This document shows, one piece after another, positions 17,316-27,165 of a stretch of 64,000 bases of DNA. Location: positions 3,382,501 to 3,446,500 of the forward strand of contig NZ_CP146343.1 of assembly GCF_037055275.1 (NCBI RefSeq). Reading direction: 5' to 3'. The notes under the pieces are model-generated. The model worked only from the letters and a program-made list of their open reading frames with translations. It did no database searches and was not told the origin of the DNA. Source of the stretch: Pseudomonas sp. ML2-2023-3. Its GTDB lineage: Bacteria; Pseudomonadota; Gammaproteobacteria; Pseudomonadales; Pseudomonadaceae. Position numbers and translations under genes: made by a program. Position 1 is the stretch's first letter, and every line of letters begins with the position of its first letter.

Positions 17316-18646
17316 AGTCGTCGATAAGCCTGCAAAAGCGCCTCGGCCTGGGGTTAACCCTGGGCATGACATTGCTCTGGCTGGGGGCGACCGTCGGCGC
17401 TTGGCTGGTGGTACAACATGAGTTGAATGAGGCGTTCGACAGCGCCCTGGAAGAGACCGCGCAACGCATCCTGCCCTTGGCCGTACTGGAGATTAGCAAC
17501 CGCGAAGCGCCCCGCGAAGCACAACACGTGGCCACCTTGAAAATGCACAAGGAATACCTAACGTACCTGGTGCGCGATACGCAGGGCCGGATTTTGATGC
17601 AATCCCATGACGCCAACCCGAAGATCTTCAATAAACAGCCGGGGGAAGGGTTTTCCACCACTGACAAGTATCGGCTATATGGCGCGAGCGCGCTGCGCAA
17701 AACACTGTTCATTGAGATTGCCGAACCGCTGGCTCATCGCCGTGAAGCGGCGCGGGAAGCCTTGTTTGCGTTGTTGCTGCCGTTGTTGGCGCTGATCCCT
17801 GTCAGCCTGTTGGGCACCTGGTTATTTGTGCGCATTAGCTTACGCAGCGTATTGGCCTATCGTCGCGCCCTGGAAGCTCGGGGTGCAGGGGATTTGTCAC
17901 CGATCAACGTGGCACGACTGCCGGCAGAAATCGACCCACTGGCCGACGCGGTCAACCACTTGCTTGAGCGCTTACGCAAGACGCTGGAGGCCGAACGTAG
18001 CTTTACCGCAAACAGCGCCCATGAACTGCGCACGCCGATGGCCGCGACATTGGCGCAGATTCAGCGCTTGCACCAGGAAGCGCCAGAAGGCCCGTTACGC
18101 GTGCGGGCGGCGAAGATCGAAAACTCATTACGCGACCTGGCGAGGCTCTCGGAAAAGCTTATGCAACTAGCCAAGGCCGAGGGTGGTGGGCTGCTATCCG
18201 AGGCGCCCCAGGACCTGATCCCGTTATTGGCCCATGGGGTCGACGAGTGGAATCGCAACAGTGGGCAAAGAATCCAACTGCGACTGCCGACCCAGAGCAG
18301 TGTTTATTCAGCGATTGATCCTGACGCGTTTGGCATCCTACTGCGCAACCTGATCGAAAATGCGTTGAAGTACGGTACCGTGGACCAGCCGGTTGAAGTC
18401 AGCCTCACAGACCAGGCGCTGCTGCAGGTGATCAACGGAGGTCCGGCCGTGCCTGAGGCAGTATTGCAGCGCCTGACCGAACGATTTGTGCGGGGAAACA
18501 GCGCAGCCAGTGGCTCAGGGTTGGGTTTGGCTATTGCGAAAACGATTGCGATAGGGGTCAAAGCGACTTTAACCCTGGCCTCGCCAGCAACAGGTCGGAA
18601 GGAGGGGTTTGAAGTCAGCGTTCAGTTTTTGTGCCTGCCAAGGTAA
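17312..18646 (+). CDS. Sensor histidine kinase (QseC-like)
   Basis: A 444-residue membrane kinase. An N-terminal helix (about 13-36) and a second helix near 155-175 bound a periplasmic sensor of roughly 120 residues of the 2CSK_N type. HisKA follows with the His in SFTANSAHELRTPMAA, then HATPase_c (LLRNLIENALKYG, and SGSGLGLAIAKTIA). It starts within the last codons of the regulator gene (ATGA), so the pair is co-translated. Confidence 0.9.
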   Translation: MKSSISLQKRLGLGLTLGMTLLWLGATVGAWLVVQHELNEAFDSALEETAQRILPLAVLEISNREAPREAQHVATLKMHKEYLTYLVRDTQGRILMQSHDANPKIFNKQPGEGFSTTDKYRLYGASALRKTLFIEIAEPLAHRREAAREALFALLLPLLALIPVSLLGTWLFVRISLRSVLAYRRALEARGAGDLSPINVARLPAEIDPLADAVNHLLERLRKTLEAERSFTANSAHELRTPMAATLAQIQRLHQEAPEGPLRVRAAKIENSLRDLARLSEKLMQLAKAEGGGLLSEAPQDLIPLLAHGVDEWNRNSGQRIQLRLPTQSSVYSAIDPDAFGILLRNLIENALKYGTVDQPVEVSLTDQALLQVINGGPAVPEAVLQRLTERFVRGNSAASGSGLGLAIAKTIAIGVKATLTLASPATGRKEGFEVSVQFLCLPR

Positions 18647-18809
18647 ATGCGGATTGAGCCCTGACGGCTATCAGTATCGCATCGGATTGACGTCTAACAG
18701 CACGGCGTTATGCTACGTTTTGAACGTTCGTCGAAGGAGGACGGTGCTAGAATTCGCTAAACCCTCTGCTAGGGATAGTTTGCGATTCAGGCTTTTTATT
18801 AATTGGCCA

Positions 18810-18852
18810 TTGGCGACAGCATCATCCTCAACAGGAGTTATGCTGTCGCCAA
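18810..18852. repeat. Perfect inverted repeat with 13-bp arms
   Basis: TTGGCGACAGCAT (18810-18822) and its exact complement (18840-18852) flank a 17-base spacer containing AGGAG. There is no T-run on either side, so it is not a standard terminator. It could be an RNA hairpin, a protein-binding site or a trace of a mobile element. Confidence 0.7.
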
Positions 18853-18926
18853 ACTGAGTCTCTAGTAAAAATAAGCCAAAGCTCCGCTAAGGCTATTTAT
18901 TAGATCTGCAAGGTCGCATAGCACCA

Positions 18927-19110
18927 TTAGAATTTATGTTGAGCGGCATAAGGGCAGATCATTTCCATAGCCAGCGCGCTTATCTCTGCTTGGTCATAGG
19001 CAGGTGCAACCTCTGCCACATCCATACCTATGACATTAATGCCTCGCAGCCCACGCAAAATCTCAAAGGCATGAAAAGTTGATAAACCTCCGCATAGCCT
19101 CCTCTGGGTG
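18927..19110 (-). pseudogene. Agmatinase/guanidinobutyrase-like gene, C-terminal remnant
   Basis: Leftward reading gives a ureohydrolase-like C-terminus: [20 protein letters not shown], then [13 protein letters not shown], ending in [11 protein letters not shown] and TAA. In this family the segment following the last metal ligands has exactly this pattern (GG-LS/T, ILRG, D-x-VEVAPAYD). A slightly earlier SGTPRGG is out of frame with it. Everything upstream, including the catalytic metal ligands, is missing. Confidence 0.7.
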
Positions 19111-19246
19111 TGCCTGAGTTCAGGCCATTTTGAAATACGATTTTTTCAACAAAATCGGCCAAATAGGACATCCATCAGGGACGGCGACCGGCCAAAAACG
19201 GCGGTGCGATAAGGTTGGCGACTGCTTAAATCAAAAGGGACCACGC

Positions 19247-20083
19247 ATGAGAAAATATTTGGTTTTGTTGTTGGTTGGTGCCACAGGAGTTGCTCAGGCG
19301 CAATCGATATGCACTTATCCATGGTATCAATCAGTCGATAAGAGATTCCATACAACTGACGGGCAAGGGCATGGGCCGGATATAGGCTCCGATGAATGGA
19401 AATCAGTGATCGAATTCAAATTAGGGGTTCGCGATGGGGCAAATGTCCCTGAACGAAGTTCCGATCAGTGGTGCCAATACATTGATCAGCATATCAATGG
19501 GATGCAAGTGACCGGGGGCAGTACGGAAAAATCGCCGATAGTCAATGAGACGCCTGGCCCTTCTTACGATTGCGCCAAGGTGAAGCCTGGCGCTATCGAA
19601 GCGATGATATGTGAGGACAAGGAGTTATCCGCGCTCGATCGCAATCTGTCGGAAGTTTATGCCAGCGCGAGAGTCAAGGCCGGCAACGAGCATCCACCCC
19701 GGCTTAAAGCAGAACAACGTGGATGGATAAAGGGTCGCGACGACTGCTGGAAGAGTGATGACGTCGGTGCATGCTTGCGCATGGAGTACCAGCGCCGCAT
19801 CGCCGAGTTGCAAGCACGGTACCGATTGGTACCGGAAACCGGGCCTGTCTATTACGAATGCGAGGGCAACCCTGCCAGCGAGATTGCTGCCATGTTCTTT
19901 AAAACCGATCCGCCGACATTAATCGCCGAGCGTGGAGACAGCGTATCGCTCATGTACCAGCAGCCAAGTGGCAGTGGCGTAAAGTACCTTGGACGCAATG
20001 AAACTCTTTGGGAACATCAGGACGAAACTATAATCACTTGGGGATACGGTGCGCCCGAATCACATTGCAAAAGAAAACCTTAA
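19247..20083 (+). CDS. Secreted LprI-like/MliC lysozyme-inhibitor-type protein
   Basis: A 278-residue exported protein. The start at 19247 follows AAGGGA and opens a signal peptide (MRKYLVLLLVGATGVAQAQ); an in-frame upstream start would hide it. The middle part (about 100-190) matches the DUF1311/LprI pattern (PGAIEAMICEDKELSALDRN, QRGWIKGRDDCW, CLRMEYQRRIAEL). The C-terminal about 80 residues match MliC/PliC lysozyme inhibitors (YYECEGN with a late CKRKP; YLGRNETLWEHQ). It likely protects the cell wall in the periplasm against lysozyme-like enzymes. The N-terminal 80 residues are not recognised. Confidence 0.78.
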   Translation: MRKYLVLLLVGATGVAQAQSICTYPWYQSVDKRFHTTDGQGHGPDIGSDEWKSVIEFKLGVRDGANVPERSSDQWCQYIDQHINGMQVTGGSTEKSPIVNETPGPSYDCAKVKPGAIEAMICEDKELSALDRNLSEVYASARVKAGNEHPPRLKAEQRGWIKGRDDCWKSDDVGACLRMEYQRRIAELQARYRLVPETGPVYYECEGNPASEIAAMFFKTDPPTLIAERGDSVSLMYQQPSGSGVKYLGRNETLWEHQDETIITWGYGAPESHCKRKP

Positions 20084-20569
20084 ACAACGATCCAGTCAGC
20101 TGGGTAATTGCATTCTGGCGAAAGCTAGCAAGTAGCCTGAGGCAGCTTTCGTGAAAGGATGCAACCGGCCGATATCAGACCTGCCTGACTCTCTGTTTTC
20201 TACCAATATCTGCCGACCGTGACAGGCATAAATCTGCCAAAAGCGACCAATCCAACAAGTACTCAGTACTCCACTGGGGTCGCGCTGGAGTGGGGCCGGG
20301 CTACGGGACATCCATTAGCTCAACGATGTCGACTTTAGCTTTAGTGAAAGTGTGTTTAAGGTGGCACTCACCATTATCTGATAGTAAATAGACCCGGAGC
20401 GTTGCGCAGTAGTCATCTATGTTTGAGATTTTTTCTTTGAATTTACTACGACAAGCTTCAGCCGTTCTTCGATGACTCCCTTCAGGGAGATCAACCTTCC
20501 GATCCCACAAGATTTGTGAGAGCACAAATCCCATACCCTGTATCAACACTTTTGTTATGGAGAAGTTTC
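20084..20569. other. Gene-poor interval before the YeeE pair
   Basis: Apart from a doubtful small leftward frame at 20301-20549, I see no coding or structural signal here. Confidence 0.45.
20301..20549 (-). CDS. Possible small hypothetical protein
   Basis: An 82-residue frame opening with TTG, with a balanced protein-like composition (SHRRTAEACRSKFKEK, KHTFTKAKVDIVEL). It has no convincing ribosome site and no family I recognise. It may be a real small gene, the tail of a lost larger gene, or chance. Confidence 0.25.
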   Translation of the reverse strand: MLIQGMGFVLSQILWDRKVDLPEGSHRRTAEACRSKFKEKISNIDDYCATLRVYLLSDNGECHLKHTFTKAKVDIVELMDVP

Positions 20570-21004
20570 ATGAATGTCGACTGGCTTCACTTCACTCCCT
20601 GGTCATCCCTTGCCGGTGGCGCATTGATTGGTCTCGCGGCCAGTCTATTCGTGGTCGCTAATGGGCGTATCGCAGGTATCAGTGGCCTGATTGGCAGTCT
20701 TTTACAGCGAGGGAGTGAGGGGGGGAGTGAGAAAGCGCTTTTTCTCCTAGGCCTGCTTATCTCACCGCTTCTATGGGGCTCGTTCTCCTCGCTACCAAAG
20801 ATTGAGTTCCAAAGTGGCTGGTTCGGACTGATCGTCGCCGGTGTATTGGTGGGCATCGGCACACGCTACGGATCAGGTTGCACCAGTGGCCATGGGGTAT
20901 GCGGCATATCGCGCCTTTCGCCGCGATCGATGGTTGCTACTGCGTGTTTCATGTTCAGTGGTTTCGTCACGGTGTTTGTCTTGCGTCATCTGCTTGGGGG
21001 TTGA
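20570..21004 (+). CDS. YeeE/YedE (DUF395) membrane protein, first half
   Basis: A 144-residue membrane protein with four hydrophobic segments, of the sulfur-compound transporter family YeeE/YedE. It has the family motif [24 protein letters not shown], whose Cys residues carry sulfur in relatives. The start at 20570 follows a GGAGAAG ribosome site. The next gene begins two bases after its stop and encodes the matching second half, so the pair together equals one full-length YeeE protein. Confidence 0.88.
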   Translation: MNVDWLHFTPWSSLAGGALIGLAASLFVVANGRIAGISGLIGSLLQRGSEGGSEKALFLLGLLISPLLWGSFSSLPKIEFQSGWFGLIVAGVLVGIGTRYGSGCTSGHGVCGISRLSPRSMVATACFMFSGFVTVFVLRHLLGG

Positions 21005-21006
21005 AT

Positions 21007-21426
21007 ATGACTAAACTGACTGCGTTCATTACTGGCCTGCTGTTCGGCTTGGGGCTGCTTTTGGCAGGGATGGCCAACCCAAGCAAAGTACTCGCTTTCC
21101 TGGACCTAACCGGTGCTTGGGACCCGTCCTTGGGATTAGTCATGGTCGGGGCAATTGCCGTGGCCATTGGCCCGCTAGCATGGGCACACCGACAATCCAG
21201 TTCGCTGCTGGGAAAGCCAATGCAGCTTCCGATCAAACGTGAGTTGGACAAGCGCTTGATCGGCGGGAGCCTGTTGTTCGGCATCGGCTGGGGAATAGCG
21301 GGCATCTGTCCTGGCCCCGCAGTGGCAGTTCTGCTGACAGGACGCTGGCAAGTGATCGTTTTCATGTTGGCCATGCTGGCCGGCATGTTGTTGTTTACCG
21401 CGCTGGAGAGCCGGCGCAACCATTGA
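21007..21426 (+). CDS. YeeE/YedE (DUF6691-type) membrane protein, second half
   Basis: A 139-residue partner of the previous gene with four membrane segments and the motifs GLLLAGMANPSKVLAFLD and GIGWGIAGICPGPA, where the Cys is typical. In many proteobacteria this pair sits with the sulfide-responsive regulator BigR and a persulfide dioxygenase. Neither is present here, so the pair is a partial sulfur module. Confidence 0.88.
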   Translation: MTKLTAFITGLLFGLGLLLAGMANPSKVLAFLDLTGAWDPSLGLVMVGAIAVAIGPLAWAHRQSSSLLGKPMQLPIKRELDKRLIGGSLLFGIGWGIAGICPGPAVAVLLTGRWQVIVFMLAMLAGMLLFTALESRRNH

Positions 21427-21534
21427 GCGTAGCCTGCGCATTACTGCCGGACTGCTTCTCATTTGCCTCGGTCTGTCCGTGTGATCGGCGTGTGGGGAGT
21501 GGAAAGGTTTAGTGCCGTTTTTGGCCCAGAGTGT

Positions 21535-21550
21535 GTAAAAACGTTTTTAC
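21535..21550. repeat. Perfect 16-bp palindrome GTAAAAACGTTTTTAC
   Basis: A fully self-complementary 16-mer in the 256-bp gap between the YeeE pair and the IS3-family element. Its function is unknown; it might be an operator or a remnant of an older insertion. Confidence 0.5.
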
Positions 21551-21690
21551 GCGCAGCATGAATCCGAAACTTTAGGGGGGAGTTCCGAAACTATTTCACT
21601 ATGTGGGCTTGGCGATGGCTCTGACACGGCAGTAATGCACCGCACTATGGGCACGGAATATCTTGCTTATCAATGGTCGACCTGTAGTGG

Positions 21691-22853
<1,163 letters not shown>

Positions 22854-23067
22854 CTGACACCTCGATCTGGCGAGCATTCTCGCCTAAAAGGGTGTCCGGT
22901 TTCATTAGACCACTACAACCTCGTGCCACCCTGGAAGTTGTATAGGGCAGAAAAGATATGAAAAACACTTCAGTTTTTAACGAAGAATGAACAATAGGTG
23001 TGATTTGTTGGGCGTAAGTTCGAACTGAACTTCCCACCTTCCTGACGATACCCTGTGAGTGCATTAA

Positions 23068-24119
23068 TTGAAATGCACAATTTCCCCTTTGATAGTTGAA
23101 AAACGTTCGATACTCCGGAGGATTGCGTTTTGCTCGGGCGTGACCTTCGTTCTTCTGCTGACAGCGGGCGGCTACTGGCTATTTACGACACCCGCACCTT
23201 ATGTACCCTTGAGCCGCTTAGATCCCGCGTCGGTGTCAATGATAGCTGTGGGTGATCAAGGCAGCGGCAAGTGGCTGCAGTGGCAAGTAGGTCAAACCAT
23301 GGAGAAAGTTGCGTTCACTGAGGGGCGGCTGAATATTGTGGTGCTTCTAGGCGACAATTTTTACGGTAACTCGTTAACCAGTACTCATGATCTCAGCTGA
23401 CAAATCAAGTTCGAGCGTGTTTATTGGGGCCGCTGGCTCAGTCATGAACCGTTCTACGCTGTGCTAAGTAACCATGATTACCCCGTGTCGCAAAAGTATG
23501 AGATCGAGTACGGGCAACAGCACAAGGGATCAGGCCGCTGGCAGATGCCTGCGAGCTTTTACGTTAAGGATTTCGGTGATATAGACGGGCGGCCATTGGT
23601 GCGCATGGTATTCCTTGACACATCGGCGCCACGTGAAGCTTGCAACAGCAAATTGACTTGATTGATCAGGCATTTCAGGCAGGCGGAGCGGCTCCTGTAT
23701 GGCGAATCGTGGCGTCCCATCACCCTGAACGCAATCAACCTCAGCATGGTGATGACTCGGACCTGGTGGCCAGGCTGTTACCGGTTTTATAGCGCAACAA
23801 AGTGGATATGCTTTTATCAGGCCATGATCACAATCAGCAATTGCTGTTGCGTGCAGGGGAGCCTGCATGGGTCATCTCCGGTGCTGGAGGCCAGAGCCTT
23901 TATGCCCTTAAGACGCCTGAGCCTGATAGTACATTCGCTACATCGTCAGCCGGTTTTGCTAAGATCGACTTGGATGCCAATCAATTGCGGTTAGCTTATT
24001 ATAATGATCTAGATGGCCTGGAGGTTGGTTATCTCTGGGCTATAGAATGTCCGTGGATGGCTAAAGGTTGTTTACTGCCCGATGAATCACAAGGGACTAG
24101 TATGCAGTTAGGACAGTGA
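23068..24119 (+). pseudogene. Purple acid phosphatase-type metallophosphoesterase, broken
   Basis: A signal-anchor N-terminus is followed by the metallophosphoesterase motifs in order: MIAVGDQGSG, VLLGDNFYGNS, LSNHDYPVS, ASHHPERN and LLSGHDHNQQL. The frame is broken three ways: an in-frame TGA at 23398-23400, a frameshift near 23640, and an in-frame TAG at 23791-23793 (LLPVL-stop-RNKVD). The order and content match tartrate-resistant-type phosphatases of about 330 residues. It lies just inside the left IS3 copy, before the first USP. Confidence 0.82.
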
Positions 24120-24579
24120 GTCACCCCTGACGTTATAGACCTACCCGGAAGATTATTTTTACAGTAGCTGGGCTATCTATAGGGGGGGGGTACGTTTTGC
24201 TAATTGATGGGCGCTATAGGGTTATTTCGTCGGCCGGGCGCATAAATAGGGCTGAAACACTTCCGCACCTCAAAATTAAACCCTTTCTGTACTGATGGAC
24301 AGGCTCATAAAATTGAATGCTTTGCGGAATCCTATTTGTCAAAAAACTCTGACTTATATCGGAAAACTAGTGAATTGAAAATTCGATCGCGCTGGTTCGA
24401 TTCAGGGTTGCAATGATTACTAGCACAGGTTGATCCGTGTCTTACGCTTTGGCGATCCGCTTACTAAGTTCAATATTTCCATAGTGCACTTGCAATAAGG
24501 GCAGGTTCAATTCGGACTTTATTGTGTTGACGATGCTCAAGCATCAGACCAATCGCAAAACCTTGGTTTTATCCATCTT
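24120..24579. other. Non-coding gap
   Basis: No gene is seen. It contains a run of nine or more G near 24181 and a short palindrome GATGCTCAAGCATC near 24532, close to the end of the leftward USP gene, which might help end transcription. Confidence 0.5.
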
Positions 24580-25500
24580 TCAGATTTTTTCTGGGGAAAG
24601 CACCCACACGCTGCAGGGCAACTTGTACAGCAGATGTTCCACCGTACTGCCAATCAACTGTTCCATGCCGTGGTGACCAATTCGTCCCATGACAATCACA
24701 TCAATGTCATAGGCCTGGGCATAGCTGGACAGCACTTTGGCGGGATTGCCCATGATCATGTGCTGGCGTTCCGGCGGGATACCATTGCGTTCAGATAGCT
24801 CACGAAACGCATCAGCCTGCGCATCGAACAATGCATTGGCTTTTGCCGAGGAGAAAAACGCCGAGCCATTACTGAAACCGAACTCGTCCGCGCTGATCCT
24901 GGAAAGGTCATGGGCGTAGATCACATCCAGCTCTGCATTACAGGTGCTCGCCAGTTTACAGGCCTCACGCAGAATTCTGTCGTTGAAGTCCTTGTATTGG
25001 TCATCAGAATGAAACGGGTCAACGGCTGCGACGATCTTGCGTGGCAAAACGTTGTGCAAGTGACTGACAAAGTGCAGTGGCACTGGGCACTCACGTAGCA
25101 GGTGGATATTCAACGGCGTAAATATCAAGCGTGACAGCAGCGATTCGTGCTCCAGGGCCTTGATCAAAACGTCCATCGGCTGTTCTTTGAGGTGAATGAG
25201 GATCTCCTTAAATGGGCGTTCGACCCAGACGACCTCCGTGGTGACGTGCACGCCGATCTTGCGCATGGGGCGGGCCTGGTCTTCGAGCCACTGACGATGG
25301 CGCTCGACATAGCCCAGTTGCATCTGTTCCAGCGCCTGTTCGTTGACCATTCCGGCAGTCGCCAGCCCTTCAAGATAATCGAACGCCACTATGTGCAGGG
25401 CAGCATCTGAAGCCTTAGCCAAGGCAGCAGCCCGATCGAAGGCTGGGCTGTTTTTCATCAGCGGTGAGACGACCAGCATGAAGCGTTGTTGATCGGACAT
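24580..25500 (-). CDS. Universal stress protein, tandem UspA domains (USP-A, left copy)
   Basis: A 306-residue protein with two UspA-like domains. Domain 1 (about 1-140) is divergent; domain 2 ends with the ATP-binding-type signature IVMGRIGHHGMEQLIGSTVEHLL (G-2x-G-9x-G-S/T). The start at 25500 follows a GGAGATC ribosome site. An FNR-type box at 25598-25611 lies at a good distance upstream. Relatives in Pseudomonas are induced by Anr under oxygen limitation and support anaerobic survival. A near-duplicate gene is at 52628-53554. Both copies are intact. Confidence 0.92.
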   Translation of the reverse strand: MSDQQRFMLVVSPLMKNSPAFDRAAALAKASDAALHIVAFDYLEGLATAGMVNEQALEQMQLGYVERHRQWLEDQARPMRKIGVHVTTEVVWVERPFKEILIHLKEQPMDVLIKALEHESLLSRLIFTPLNIHLLRECPVPLHFVSHLHNVLPRKIVAAVDPFHSDDQYKDFNDRILREACKLASTCNAELDVIYAHDLSRISADEFGFSNGSAFFSSAKANALFDAQADAFRELSERNGIPPERQHMIMGNPAKVLSSYAQAYDIDVIVMGRIGHHGMEQLIGSTVEHLLYKLPCSVWVLSPEKI

Positions 25501-25597
25501 GACTGATCTCCAGTAGGGAAACGCTTGCCCCGATGGCGGCGGTGTTCTTGGGCAGTGAAGCTGTGAACCTAGCTTGGCGCTGTTCAAGGTGCCGTGT

Positions 25598-25611
25598 TTG
25601 ATCTTTGTCAA
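25598..25611 (-). promoter_or_regulatory. Anr/FNR-type box for USP-A
   Basis: TTGATCTTTGTCAA, 9 of 10 consensus positions of TTGAT-N4-ATCAA. Its centre is about 104 bases before the USP-A start, leaving room for a class II promoter (-41.5) and a leader of about 60 bases. Confidence 0.75.
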
Positions 25612-25676
25612 ATCGAAGGGAAACAAGGGTATTGCCCCACGTGCGGTAGTCCGGACTTCAGCTCATAACCAAATTG

Positions 25677-25690
25677 TTGACCATTATCAA
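25677..25690 (+). promoter_or_regulatory. Anr/FNR-type box for the alcohol dehydrogenase gene
   Basis: TTGACCATTATCAA, 9 of 10 consensus positions, with its centre about 81 bases before the start at 25765. The same 14-mer with its flank (AAATTG before it, TCT after it) recurs at 55765-55778, before the second MgtC-like gene, showing common descent of the two blocks. Confidence 0.75.
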
Positions 25691-25764
25691 TCTTTCGACC
25701 GTCTCCCCGGCGCAGTCTTTGGGCTCCTACTCACCTTGGCTTAAACAAGAAAAGGAGGATCACC

Positions 25765-26838
25765 ATGACAATCATGAGAGCGGCTGTTTTCGTCGAAAAA
25801 AATCGGATCGTACTGGAAGACAAGCCTGTCCCTGAGGTCGGTCCTTTGGACGCATTGGTGCGTATTACCACCACTACGATTTGCGGCACTGACGTGCATA
25901 TCCTGCGCGGTGAATATCCTGTGGCCAAAGGCCTGACCATAGGCCATGAGCCGGTTGGCGTTATTGAACGGTTGGGATCGCAGCTGCGCGGGTTTGTCGA
26001 AGGGCAGCGGGTGATTGCCGGGGCCATCACTCCCAGCGGACAAAGTTACGCCTGCCTGTGCGGGTGCGGCTCCCAGGATGGTCCTGATACCCGCCACGGC
26101 TTTCGTGCCATCGGCGGCTGGAAGTTCGGCAACACCATCGACGGATGCCAGGCCGAGTACGTGCTGGTACCGGACGCCATTGCCAATTTATGCCCCATTC
26201 CAGATGGGCTCAGTGATGAGCAGGTACTGATGTGCCCGGACATCATGTCCACCGGGTTTTCCGGGGTTGAGCGGGGTGACGTGCATATTGGCGATACCGT
26301 TGCGGTGTTTGCCCTGGGGCCCATCGGGCTCTGCGCGGTCGCAGGCGCACGGCTCAAAGGCGCGACGACGATCATTGGCGTGGATGCCGTGGCCGAGCGG
26401 ATGAGTGTCGCGCGAGGATTGGGCGCGACTCATGTGGTCAACTTCAAGGACTGCGATGTGGTCGAGCAGATCATGGCGCTGACCGATGGCCGCGGTGTCG
26501 ATGTTTCCATCGAGGCACTGGGTACCCAGGGCACGTTTGAATCCGCGTTACGGGTTCTGCGTCCGGGTGGTCGACTCTCGAGCCTTGGCGTCTAGTCCAG
26601 CGACCTGCGCATTCCCCTGGACGCCTTTGCTGCAGGGTTGGGCGATTACAGCATTGTGACTACCCTGTGCCCAGGCGGGAAGGAGCGCATGCGTCGCTTG
26701 ATGGCGGTGGTGCAGAGTGCAGGTGTGGACTTGTCGCCGCTGGTGACCCACCGCTTCAAACTCGATGATATTGAAGCTGCCTATGAATTGTTTGCTCAGC
26801 AACGGGACGGTGTCATGAAGGTCGCGATTACGCCGTGA
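25765..26838 (+). pseudogene. Zinc-dependent alcohol dehydrogenase with one nonsense codon
   Basis: A medium-chain dehydrogenase of about 357 codons, like the NADP-dependent secondary-alcohol type. It shows TICGTDVHILRG and TIGHEPVGVIERLG (zinc site), the Rossmann stretch AVFALGPIGLCAVAGA, and a C-terminal FKLDDIEAAYELF. The frame is intact except for TAG at 26593-26595, in LGV-stop-SSDLRIPLDAF, where relatives have Tyr. A ribosome site (AGGAGGATCACC) and an FNR box remain upstream. The truncated product would lack about 80 residues, so it is probably inactive; recent loss is implied. Confidence 0.85.
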
Positions 26839-26877
26839 GCTGTGCGCGCTGATTCTCGAAGCAATATGGAGGTCTCT

Positions 26878-27120
26878 ATGATCATTGATATCACGGAGAA
26901 ACCGGCAAACCATTGTTGGGTCGTGCGCTTGGATGCCTTTAAAGTGAATTTCAACAGCCAGGAAGAAGCGCAGGCATTTGTGGGCCTGCTCAAGGCACGT
27001 ATCGAGGCGCCCCATGTCTGGCCAGGTGTTGATCGCCTGGTAGACCACACAAGACGCACGCCTGGCCGTCAAACGGCTTACGCTAATGGCAAGCGCGTTT
27101 GCGCCGCACCCGTGGAGTAA
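26878..27120 (+). CDS. Small hypothetical protein of the low-oxygen cluster
   Basis: An 80-residue protein beginning MIIDITEKPANHCWVVRLDA, preceded by an excellent GGAGGT ribosome site. Nothing identifies its function. It has no signal peptide and a rather basic C-terminus. It lies between the dehydrogenase and MgtC-like genes in the same direction, so it is probably in the same FNR-controlled operon. Confidence 0.65.
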   Translation: MIIDITEKPANHCWVVRLDAFKVNFNSQEEAQAFVGLLKARIEAPHVWPGVDRLVDHTRRTPGRQTAYANGKRVCAAPVE

Positions 27121-27165
27121 CGATGTGTGCCATTGCCGGTCGCAGTTCAAGCAGATGACAACCCA

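Larger units (their letters stand above)
18647..19246. other. Intergenic region with hairpin and gene remnant
   Basis: No intact gene. It contains the strong inverted repeat at 18810-18852 and a ureohydrolase remnant at 18927-19110. Confidence 0.5.
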
